Positions 1 to 6,261 of a stretch of DNA of 10,534 nt are shown in pieces. Under the pieces are notes generated by a model. It saw nothing but the letters and a program-made list of their open reading frames with translations. It was not told the origin of the DNA and made no database searches. The DNA is from an uncultured Dorea sp. (GTDB lineage Bacteria; Bacillota_A; Clostridia; Lachnospirales; Lachnospiraceae). Location of the stretch: contig CAJTRO010000002.1 in NCBI GenBank assembly GCA_910579015.1, positions 50,504-61,037 of the forward strand, given 5' to 3'. Numbering within the stretch: the first letter of the stretch is position 1; each line of letters opens with the position of its first letter. Both the position numbers and the translations under genes were made by a program.

Positions 1-1663
1 TCTCCTGCTTCCTCGGCATTGCCAGATTACCGGGAAGATAACTTCCGTCACACACCGCACAAAGCCCCCGCACGTCAAGCTTCTTGTACAGCTCTTCTAT
101 CGTCTGTCCGAGCGTATGACGTCCGTCGAACACATTTTCCTCCAGATACTTTACAATATTTCCAAGAGACGTAAGCTGTTCGCTGTCCATCAGCTGTTCC
201 ACATACCTTAGATCAATCGTCTCATGGTTCAGCGTCACCCCGTCTCTTCCCATGGTCTTGATCTTGATGCGTCCCTTGCTCTTAAGTCCCGGATAACTGC
301 GGATCTTCCGGTCGAAGGAAGGCTTCTTCGGCCCTTCCTTTGGAAGCTCCAGCTCAGGATACTCCCGCGCGGCCACCTTCGCGGATTCTGTGATCTCCTT
401 TGGCACATACCGGTCCATCTGTACAATGGAATCTGCTATCTGAAAATATGCGCCAGAGCTTCCCGCCACGATCACGGTAGAGATCCCAAATTCCTCGTAC
501 AACGCCCGGACACGCTCGATAAACGGCGTGATCGGTTCCATGTCCCGGTGGATCACTCTCTGCATCAGCTCATCGCGCACCATGAAATTGGTTGCGCTGG
601 TATCCTCGTCGATCAGGAACACCTTCGCTCCCGCCTCAATGCTCTCTACCACATTGGCCGCCTGGGAGGTACTGCCGCTGGCATCCTCCGTATCAAACGC
701 AACCGTATCCTTGCCGTTTGGCAGGTCATTGATGAACATGGAAATATCCGTATGCTTAATACTGCGCCCGTCTTCTGCGCGGATCTTCATGGCGGTGCTG
801 TCCGTCACGACATATTCCCGCCCGTCTCCGGCAATGTGGGGATAAACGCCCGTCTCCAGTGCTTTCAACAGGGTAGACTTCCCGTGGTAACCGCCGCCCA
901 CGATCAGCGTCACCCCTTTCGGGATCCCCATTCCGCATATCTTCCCTTTATAAGGAAGCTCCATGGTCACTTCCATGGACTTAGGAGACATAAACGGCAC
1001 GGCTCCTTTCATGGGGCGCTGGGAGACGCCGGATTCTCTTGGAAGGATGGAACCATTGGCGACAAATGCGGCTAACCCCATAGGCTTAAGCTGACTGCGG
1101 ATGGCCTCCTGGTCCTCGGACAGCTCCATGACCTTCTGCACCTTCGACTTGTCAAGCCTTCCGTAATATAACGCACGCTCCACACAGGACGGAAGAAAAT
1201 CATACAGGATCTTCATAAGCTCTCTGGCATTGATGGTACGGCCGTTCGCCGGGAATCCCGCCTCGAACCGCACGGTCACGTCGCCGCCCGACGGGTTGAT
1301 CTCACACGCCGTTCTCTCCAGGATCTCCTGGGAACATCTGGTCACGCTGATGATCCCGCTCTTGCCGGAACCCTTCGCCTGAAAAGAATACTGCTGTATC
1401 TGTCCGTGGAAATTGCGGATCAGCTCGTCCTGTAGTGCAATCCGCCTGTGCTTCTTATCGAACAGCTCCTTTGGAAAACCCGCCGCCCGTCCGGGAACCC
1501 GCACGCTTAATTTGGAGGGAGCCGCAAATGGATCGCCCTGTACATGGTCAATGGATAGCACATATCTCTGGAACTGATAAACCCCCTTCGTATCCTTATA
1601 TGCCGGATATCCTCTGTGGTCAATCCGTTCTAATAACTGTCTCAAATCTTCTGCTGTCTTCAT
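1..1663 (-). CDS. Predicted ATPase of the ABC class (COG3044/PF09818 type), C-terminus cut by window edge
   Basis: A minus-strand frame is open from ATG at 1663 to the left edge, giving 554 codons with no stop. GAGGAAA lies 4 bases before the ATG. The protein starts MKTAEDLRQLLERIDHRGYP. Near residues 256-264 it carries Walker A GGGYHGKST, and near 345-353 Walker B KVFLIDED followed by TSATNFM. Between them lies DASGSTSQAANV, which is this family's stand-in for the ABC signature. The family is a soluble single-chain ABC-type ATPase of about 560-570 residues, so only a few C-terminal residues should be missing. No membrane segment is seen, so it is not a transporter. From memory, the trypanosome RNA-editing factor MRB1590 belongs to the same fold family and binds RNA. 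An RNA-related role here is inference; the bacterial function is not established. It lies 36 bases after the pentapeptide gene and is probably cotranscribed with it. Confidence 0.93.
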   Translation of the reverse strand, partial: MKTAEDLRQLLERIDHRGYPAYKDTKGVYQFQRYVLSIDHVQGDPFAAPSKLSVRVPGRAAGFPKELFDKKHRRIALQDELIRNFHGQIQQYSFQAKGSGKSGIISVTRCSQEILERTACEINPSGGDVTVRFEAGFPANGRTINARELMKILYDFLPSCVERALYYGRLDKSKVQKVMELSEDQEAIRSQLKPMGLAAFVANGSILPRESGVSQRPMKGAVPFMSPKSMEVTMELPYKGKICGMGIPKGVTLIVGGGYHGKSTLLKALETGVYPHIAGDGREYVVTDSTAMKIRAEDGRSIKHTDISMFINDLPNGKDTVAFDTEDASGSTSQAANVVESIEAGAKVFLIDEDTSATNFMVRDELMQRVIHRDMEPITPFIERVRALYEEFGISTVIVAGSSGAYFQIADSIVQMDRYVPKEITESAKVAAREYPELELPKEGPKKPSFDRKIRSYPGLKSKGRIKIKTMGRDGVTLNHETIDLRYVEQLMDSEQLTSLGNIVKYLEENVFDGRHTLGQTIEELYKKLDVRGLCAVCDGSYLPGNLAMPRKQE

Positions 1664-1699
1664 CTATTTTCCTCACATCATCTTCATACTTTACGGACC

Positions 1700-2395
1700 T
1701 TAATATGCAATGGCCTCTTCCCGCGTCATCCAGAAATGGATCCCCGTCGTGGAGTCCATCCACCGGTCCTCGTTAAAATCCTTAACCTCTGCCCAGTCTC
1801 CTCTGCGGTACACAAAATTCTCGTCCACCAGCGACCATGCCTCGTCAAATTCCAGGGAGGAATCAAAACTCTTGATGGTCAGCACCTTTGCCTTACTGCA
1901 CCGGCAGGACGGCAGGGTTGCCGAAGTCCGTTTCGCGTCGGCCGGGATCAGAAGCTGTACTAACCGGTCGTTCACACACTTCTTGTAACCAAGGATCGCT
2001 CCCTTCTCGGGACAGTGCATCCGAAACCACTGGGTTCTTTCATCGGAAACGATGCCGTCAAGCCTGGCATGTTCTAAAACGGCGCCAAAGAGATCCGCTC
2101 CCCGGATATCACAGCCTGTCATATCGCAGTACCGCAGGGAAGCTGTCCGCATACTCGCATCCCGGAACACGGCGCCTCTAAGAGGACAGCCGTCAAAAAG
2201 TGCATTCTCAACGACCGCGCCGCTAAAATCCGCACCATTCAGGCATACATTCCGAAACGAACACAGCGTAAGATCCACTCCCGGAAAATGGAATCCGGAA
2301 AGATCCATATCCTCAAACAACGTCTCACGAAAAGACAGGTCCGTATGCTTTCCTGCCAGGATACCTGCAAGCTCCTCCCGGGATACTACTTTCAT
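1700..2395 (-). CDS. Pentapeptide-repeat protein with C-terminal DUF5758-like domain
   Basis: This is a 231-residue protein. The start ATG at 2395 is preceded by AAAGGAGA at 7 bases. Residues about 20-115 are a run of pentapeptide repeats (for example LNGADFSGA, LRGAVFRDA, IRGADLFGA), which should form a right-handed quadrilateral beta-helix. Residues about 130-231 resemble DUF5758: they read ILGYKKC, LLIPADAKRTSAT, CSKAKVL, DENFVYRRGD, NEDRW, and end GIHFWMTREEAIAY. That domain is often attached to pentapeptide repeats in phage and Firmicutes proteins; its function is unknown. There is no signal peptide or membrane segment, so the protein is cytosolic. Pentapeptide proteins of the Qnr/MfpA type mimic DNA and protect gyrase, but they lack this tail, so I do not assign that role. 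The gene sits 56 bases after the editing gene and 36 bases before the ATPase, consistent with one operon. Confidence 0.88.
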   Translation of the reverse strand: MKVVSREELAGILAGKHTDLSFRETLFEDMDLSGFHFPGVDLTLCSFRNVCLNGADFSGAVVENALFDGCPLRGAVFRDASMRTASLRYCDMTGCDIRGADLFGAVLEHARLDGIVSDERTQWFRMHCPEKGAILGYKKCVNDRLVQLLIPADAKRTSATLPSCRCSKAKVLTIKSFDSSLEFDEAWSLVDENFVYRRGDWAEVKDFNEDRWMDSTTGIHFWMTREEAIAY

Positions 2396-2451
2396 AACAA
2401 CGTCTCCTTTCTATGTTTTTATATTTAGTTTATATCATGCCTTTCTACACT

Positions 2452-2988
2452 CTACAGATCCACGATCCTGGCTCTGTGGTGGATCGCCGGAAGGAACTTA
2501 TTCAGAAGATCCTTCGTCCGAAACTTCAGATGGCTGGTATTGATCCCCGGATTACACCCGAACCACTCGTCTTCCGCCACCGCCTTGTCCACGATCACCT
2601 GCACATAGTCGTCCTCGTCGGTCAGAAGTCCCGCAACACTTGCGGAACCCGGCGTGGTCCCGAGATGCTCCATCATCTTCTCCGGCGGGGCAAACGACAT
2701 ATGGGAGACGCCGAGCTTCTTGCTGAATGCGGCCGTGTCAAAGGCCTTGTCTGCCGGCATCACCAGCAGGAAGAAGGTCGTCTTCTTCTGGTTGCACAAA
2801 AATACGTTCTTGCGGATCTGCGTTCCGATGGCCGCGTCGATGGCCGCGCACTCTTCCATAGATGCGGCCGGATCGTTATCTACCTGCTCATAAGGTATCT
2901 TTAATTTATCCAGAGTCTCATACATCTTTCTCTCTAATGGCATCCGCTCGTCTGCCGGCGCCGATGTCCTGATCTCACTGATATACAT
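2452..2988 (-). CDS. ProXp-ala / YbaK-type aminoacyl-tRNA deacylase (prolyl-tRNA editing protein)
   Basis: A 178-residue cytosolic protein of the YbaK/ProX superfamily, close to PrdX/ProXp-ala. These free-standing editing proteins hydrolyse Ala-tRNA(Pro) made in error by prolyl-tRNA synthetase. The visible family pattern is QIRKNVFLCN near residues 57-66, whose Lys is the expected conserved active-site residue, then FFLLVMPADK (72-81), LGTTPGSASVAGLL (109-122), and GCNPGINTSHLKF (144-156) ahead of the last helix DLLNKFL. I chose the ATG at 2988 because GGAGG at 2997-3001 lies 8 bases upstream. A GTG at 3003 is in frame but overlaps that ribosome binding site. A near-consensus promoter lies 49 bases upstream of the start. 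It is the first gene of the likely three-gene minus-strand row. Substrate specificity is inferred from family membership only. Confidence 0.9.
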   Translation of the reverse strand: MYISEIRTSAPADERMPLERKMYETLDKLKIPYEQVDNDPAASMEECAAIDAAIGTQIRKNVFLCNQKKTTFFLLVMPADKAFDTAAFSKKLGVSHMSFAPPEKMMEHLGTTPGSASVAGLLTDEDDYVQVIVDKAVAEDEWFGCNPGINTSHLKFRTKDLLNKFLPAIHHRARIVDL

Positions 2989-3036
2989 CTTATCTTCCTC
3001 CACTATCCGTCTTCTTATTCTCGGTATTTCCCACTA

Positions 3037-3065
3037 ATTATACCGAATTCCGCTGTGCTTTGCAA
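3037..3065 (-). promoter_or_regulatory. Sigma-70/SigA-type promoter for the leftward row
   Basis: On the minus strand, TTGCAA (3060-3065) and a perfect TATAAT (3037-3042) are separated by 17 bases. Transcription would start near 3030, leaving a leader of about 40 bases before the editing gene at 2988. No equally good promoter is seen before the next two genes, which supports one transcript for all three. Confidence 0.75.
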
Positions 3066-3121
3066 GTCTGCTAAGAAAACGTTAAGGCTTTCTTCTTTCA
3101 GGCTGTTTCAGCAATAATAAG

Positions 3122-3151
3122 TTGCAGTTTTTATAAATCCTATGCTACAGT
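3122..3151 (+). promoter_or_regulatory. Possible promoter for the DUF1538 row
   Basis: TTGCAG (3122-3127) and TACAGT (3146-3151) are 18 bases apart, about 60 bases upstream of the DUF1538 start. The match is imperfect and TATAAC at 3156-3161 is an alternative -10, so this is tentative. It would fire away from the leftward promoter at 3037-3065, making 2989-3209 a divergent control region. Confidence 0.3.
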
Positions 3152-3209
3152 AGATATAACAGATGTGTTTTCGACCGGATGAAATATAATTTAGGAAGGA
3201 TAGTATTTC

Positions 3210-4742
3210 ATGGATTTTTACCAGACAAAATTTGCCGAAAAATTAGAAGAAGCGTTAAAAGCGGTACTCCCCATCATCGGGATCGTACTGCTGTTAAGCT
3301 TTACCATCGCACCGATCCCGCCGAGTATCCTGCTTCTGTTCCTGTTTGGAGCCGTACTTCTTGTTATCGGCATGATGTTTTTTACCCTGGGCGCCGAGCT
3401 TGCCATGACGCCTATGGGAGAAAAGGTCGGCACGAAGATGGCGCACTCCCTGAAGCTTTGGATCGTCTGCCTTCTGTGCTTCCTTCTCGGAGTGATTATC
3501 ACCATATCAGAACCGGATCTCCAGGTGCTTGCAGAGCAGGTTCCTTCTGTCCCCAACATGGTGCTTATCTTAGCGGTTGCTTTCGGCGTCGGTTTCTTTC
3601 TGGTCGTGGCGATGATGCGTATGCTTTTCTCAAGATCTCTGCCGTCGCTTCTGATCCTGTGTTACATCATCGTGTTTGTACTGGCATTTCTGGTGCCGAA
3701 GGATTTCCTGGCTGTGGCCTTCGATTCCGGCGGAGTTACGACCGGGCCGATGACGGTTCCCTTCATCATGTCCATGGGCGTGGGTTTTGCGGCCGTTCGA
3801 AGCGATAAGCACGCGGAGGCCGACAGCTTCGGTCTTGTGGCGCTCTGCTCCATCGGCCCGATCCTGGCGGTGCTGCTGCTTGGGCTCTTGTATCATCCAG
3901 GGGATGCCGTCTATACGCCCGCAGCGCTTCCGATCCTTCAGGATTCCGTGGAGCTTGGGCAGTATTTTGCTGTCGGATTCCCGGAATATATGAAAGAGAT
4001 CATGTTCTCTTTATTCCCGATCGCCGCTTTCTTTGCCGCTTTCCAGATATTTTCGCTGAAGCTTAAGAAGAAGACGCTCCTTAAGATCATTATCGGTATC
4101 GCTTATACCTACATAGGGCTGGTGCTCTTCCTCACGGGGGTGAACGTCGGTTTCATGCCTGCCGGAAATCATCTCGGACAGACCATTGCCGCGCTTCCTT
4201 ACCGGTGGATCCTGATACCGATCGGTATGATCATCGGCTATTTTATCGTAAAGGCCGAGCCGGCAGTCTATGTGCTGATGGAACAGGTTGAAGAGATCAC
4301 CTCGGGCGCTATCTCGGGACAGACTATGGGAGTCAGCCTGTCTCTCGGCGTCGCGGTCTCTCTCGGCCTTGCAATGACGCGGGTTCTGACAGGCATATCT
4401 ATCTTCTGGTTCATCCTTCCGGGTTACGTGATCGCGATCTGCCTGTCATTTTTCGTACCGAAGATCTTCACTGCTATCGCGTTTGACTCCGGCGGGGTTG
4501 CGTCCGGACCTATGACTGCGACATTTCTGCTCCCCTTCGCCATGGGCGCCTGCCAGGAAATCGGCGGAGATATCGTAAGAGACGCCTTTGGGATCGTCGC
4601 CATGGTTGCCATGACACCCCTCATAGCGATCCAGATCCAGGGAGCCGTCTACAAATTCCGGACGGAAAAAGGAGAAATTACTGGTACAGAATCCGTATCT
4701 TATCTTGATATCCTGGCAGATGATGATATTATAGAATTATAG
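3210..4742 (+). CDS. DUF1538 integral membrane protein, internally duplicated
   Basis: A 510-residue, strongly hydrophobic protein with about ten or more predicted membrane segments (for example 19-36, 40-60, 84-100, 116-138, 148-163, 208-228, 291-311, 333-348, 400-416). It is two DUF1538 halves in tandem. FTLGAELAMTPMGEKVG (58-74) matches FLTGVNVGFMPAGNHLG (307-323). SEPDLQVLAEQV (100-111) matches AEPAVYVLMEQV (349-360). AFDSGGVTTGPMT (170-182) matches AFDSGGVASGPMT (424-436). DSFGLVALCSIGP (205-217) matches DAFGIVAMVAMTP (458-470). The repeated FDSGGVxxGPMT is the family hallmark and looks like a paired pore or substrate element, as in inverted-repeat transporters. The start is supported by AGGAAGG upstream. 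No substrate is known for DUF1538. The next gene encodes a PII-like protein, which suggests a regulated transporter; that part is inference. Confidence 0.9.
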   Translation: MDFYQTKFAEKLEEALKAVLPIIGIVLLLSFTIAPIPPSILLLFLFGAVLLVIGMMFFTLGAELAMTPMGEKVGTKMAHSLKLWIVCLLCFLLGVIITISEPDLQVLAEQVPSVPNMVLILAVAFGVGFFLVVAMMRMLFSRSLPSLLILCYIIVFVLAFLVPKDFLAVAFDSGGVTTGPMTVPFIMSMGVGFAAVRSDKHAEADSFGLVALCSIGPILAVLLLGLLYHPGDAVYTPAALPILQDSVELGQYFAVGFPEYMKEIMFSLFPIAAFFAAFQIFSLKLKKKTLLKIIIGIAYTYIGLVLFLTGVNVGFMPAGNHLGQTIAALPYRWILIPIGMIIGYFIVKAEPAVYVLMEQVEEITSGAISGQTMGVSLSLGVAVSLGLAMTRVLTGISIFWFILPGYVIAICLSFFVPKIFTAIAFDSGGVASGPMTATFLLPFAMGACQEIGGDIVRDAFGIVAMVAMTPLIAIQIQGAVYKFRTEKGEITGTESVSYLDILADDDIIEL

Positions 4743-4762
4743 GCGGAATTGAGGCCTATAAT
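4736..4762 (+). other. Stem-loop spanning the DUF1538 stop codon
   Basis: ATTATAGGC (4736-4744) and GCCTATAAT (4754-4762) are perfect 9-base inverted copies around a 9-base loop, and the left arm contains the TAG stop. There is no T-run after it, so it is not a classical terminator. It could slow RNA decay or lower expression of the next gene. It might also simply be chance. Confidence 0.5.
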
Positions 4763-4769
4763 ATATCGG

Positions 4770-4898
4770 GAATTTTGATCAGGTATTTTGATTTGGATTT
4801 TAATTGGGAATTATGATTGAGAATTATGCTTAGGTATTATAATAAGGAATTATGGTTGAGAATTATGCTTAGGTATTATAATAAGGAATTATATCAGC
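4770..4898 (+). repeat. Tandem array of ten ~13-base units before the PII-like gene
   Basis: Ten consecutive units begin at 4770, 4783, 4796, 4808, 4821, 4834, 4847, 4860, 4873 and 4886. All are 13 bases except the third, which is 12. The rough consensus is GAATTATGATTGA, with GTATTATAATAAG and GAATTATGCTTAG as variants. The three variants recur in fixed order as a 39-base super-repeat (4808-4846 and 4847-4885, one base different), so the array grew by duplication of a trimer. It ends exactly where AGGAGG (4899-4904), the ribosome binding site of the next gene, begins. It is A+T-rich, with no open frame and no obvious dyad. Confidence 0.92.
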
Positions 4899-4908
4899 AG
4901 GAGGCTTT

Positions 4909-5592
4909 ATGAATGCGGTCTATATGCTTGGCATCATTGCCAACAGAGGAATACGTGAAAAATATATACAGTTTTTCAAGCTCCACAATATCCATGTAAC
5001 GCTCACCGTGCTCGGAGAGGGTACTGCCAGCGGTGCGATCCTTGATTATCTCGGCATGGAAGCAACCGGGAAAACTCTTTACTTTGCCTTTGTCACCTGG
5101 GATACATGGAAATTGCTCAAGAAGGATCTGTATACACAGGTTAAGATCGACGTTCCCGGCAGAGGGATTGCGTTTCTGATTCCCTTAAGCAGTGTCGGGG
5201 GCAAGACGCGGCTTCAATATATCACGGTAGGACAGGAACTGTCTATAGAGGAGGAAAGCACGTTGCAGAACACAGATTATGAGCTTTTGATCACAATTGC
5301 AAATGCAGGATATATCGAGACGATCATGGATGCCGCAAGGAGCGCCGACGCACCGGGCGGGACCGTAATCCACGCCAAAGGAACCGGGGCGGAACACGCG
5401 AAGCGTTTCCTTGGCATCTCCCTTGCAGAGGAGAAAGAGATGATATTCATTGTCGTGCGGACACAGCAGAAGAACGCAATCATGAAGGCGATCATGGAGC
5501 AGGCCGGAACGAACAGCCCCGCAGGAGGTATCATCTTCTCTCTTCCGGTCACAAGTACGGCGGGACTGCGCGTTCTCGAAGAGGAGACGTAA
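4909..5592 (+). CDS. Tandem PII-like signalling protein (two PII-type domains)
   Basis: A 227-residue soluble protein; AGGAGG lies 4 bases before the ATG. It reads as two ferredoxin-like PII-type domains, about 1-100 and 124-222. The second is clearer: YELLITIANAGYIETIMDAA (124-143), then GGTVIHAKGTG (150-160), which matches the T-loop entry of PII proteins, then EMIFIVVRTQQKNAIMKAI (177-195) and PAGGIIFSLPV (204-214). The first has the counterparts LGEGTASGAILDYLG (35-49), LYFAFVTWDTWKLLKKDL (57-74) and GRGIAFLIPLSSV (84-96). No typical GlnB uridylylation-site loop is visible. Classical PII proteins are about 112 residues and trimeric, so a fused pair implies a different assembly. It follows the DUF1538 gene and probably binds its product at the membrane. 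Ligand unknown. Confidence 0.82.
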   Translation: MNAVYMLGIIANRGIREKYIQFFKLHNIHVTLTVLGEGTASGAILDYLGMEATGKTLYFAFVTWDTWKLLKKDLYTQVKIDVPGRGIAFLIPLSSVGGKTRLQYITVGQELSIEEESTLQNTDYELLITIANAGYIETIMDAARSADAPGGTVIHAKGTGAEHAKRFLGISLAEEKEMIFIVVRTQQKNAIMKAIMEQAGTNSPAGGIIFSLPVTSTAGLRVLEEET

Positions 5593-5596
5593 CTTA

Positions 5597-5652
5597 TTTG
5601 GGATACTTTATTTTGGGATACTTATTTTGGGATACTTATTTTGGGATACTTA
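5597..5652 (+). repeat. Tandem array of four 14-base units before maf
   Basis: TTTTGGGATACTTA repeats at 5611, 5625 and 5639 without a mismatch. A slightly altered first copy starts at 5597 and a partial ACTTA precedes it from the stop codon of the PII-like gene. The array fills nearly all of the gap between the two genes and runs straight into AAAGGAG (5652-5658), the ribosome binding site of maf. Near-perfect identity suggests recent or ongoing copy-number change. The unit is unrelated in sequence to the 13-base array upstream. Confidence 0.93.
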
Positions 5653-5665
5653 AAGGAGAATGATC

Positions 5666-6253
5666 ATGAAATATATACTGGCTTCGGCTTCCCCTAGAAG
5701 AACGGAATTACTGGCACAGGCAGGATTTGAATTTGAAGTGATCCCCTCTGCTGTCAAGGAGACGATCACGGAGACGATCCCTTCTGAGATTGTAATGGAT
5801 CTGGCTGTGCAAAAGGCACAGGATGTATTCCACCATCACGGGACGGCAGACTGTGTTGTGATCGGCGCAGATACCATCGTCGTCTATCGGGACGAGATCA
5901 TGGGAAAGCCTGCGGATAAAACGGAGGCATACGATATGCTCTCCATGCTGGCAGACCGCACCCATCAGGTATATACAGGGGTGGCCCTGGTCATCTCCCA
6001 GAAAGGACAGGTGCGCACCAGAACATTCTATGAAGCAACGGATGTAACCTTGTGTCCGATAAGCCGCGAAGACCTGCGGGCCTACGTAGAGACCGCAGAT
6101 CCGCTTGACAAGGCGGGAGCCTACGGGATACAGGGCTCCTTCGCCGTCCATGTAAGACGGATCAGCGGGGATTATAACAATGTGGTAGGACTTCCGGTCT
6201 GCCGTCTCTATCAGGAGCTTCTAAAGGAAAAGATTTATCCACAGGACAGATGA
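5666..6253 (+). CDS. maf: Maf/YhdE-type nucleoside triphosphate pyrophosphatase
   Basis: A 195-residue cytosolic enzyme of the Maf (HAM1-like) family, which cleaves dTTP, UTP and modified pyrimidine nucleotides to the monophosphate and pyrophosphate. It is a house-cleaning enzyme linked to cell division in some bacteria. The signature LASASPRRTELL spans residues 5-16. VVIGADTIV (64-72) holds the expected catalytic Asp, followed by GKPAD (80-84), DKAGAYGIQG (148-157) and GDYNNVVGLPV (168-178). I chose ATG 5666 because AAGGAG lies 7 bases upstream; the in-frame ATG at 5660 is too close to that site. Length is normal for the family. YhdE-type (dTTP/UTP) specificity is assumed from overall likeness. 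It is probably read from the DUF1538 row, but its leader is a repeat array, so its expression may vary. Confidence 0.94.
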   Translation: MKYILASASPRRTELLAQAGFEFEVIPSAVKETITETIPSEIVMDLAVQKAQDVFHHHGTADCVVIGADTIVVYRDEIMGKPADKTEAYDMLSMLADRTHQVYTGVALVISQKGQVRTRTFYEATDVTLCPISREDLRAYVETADPLDKAGAYGIQGSFAVHVRRISGDYNNVVGLPVCRLYQELLKEKIYPQDR

Positions 6254-6261
6254 AACCATTT

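Noticed and set aside
224..1075. A long open frame on the plus strand opposite the ABC-class ATPase.
   Set aside because: The minus-strand frame has intact Walker motifs and family likeness; the plus-strand product has no recognisable domain and is a mirror of that gene.
1700..2395. Quinolone-resistance (Qnr/MfpA-like) gyrase-protecting protein.
   Set aside because: The repeat run is shorter than in those proteins and is joined to a DUF5758-like tail, so only the general pentapeptide class is supported.
2989..3003. GTG at 3003 as start of the tRNA-editing protein.
   Set aside because: It overlaps the GGAGG that serves the ATG at 2988, which has normal spacing.
4770..4898. CRISPR array, because of regularly repeated units between genes.
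   Set aside because: Units are contiguous with no unique spacers, only 13 bases long, and there are no cas genes.
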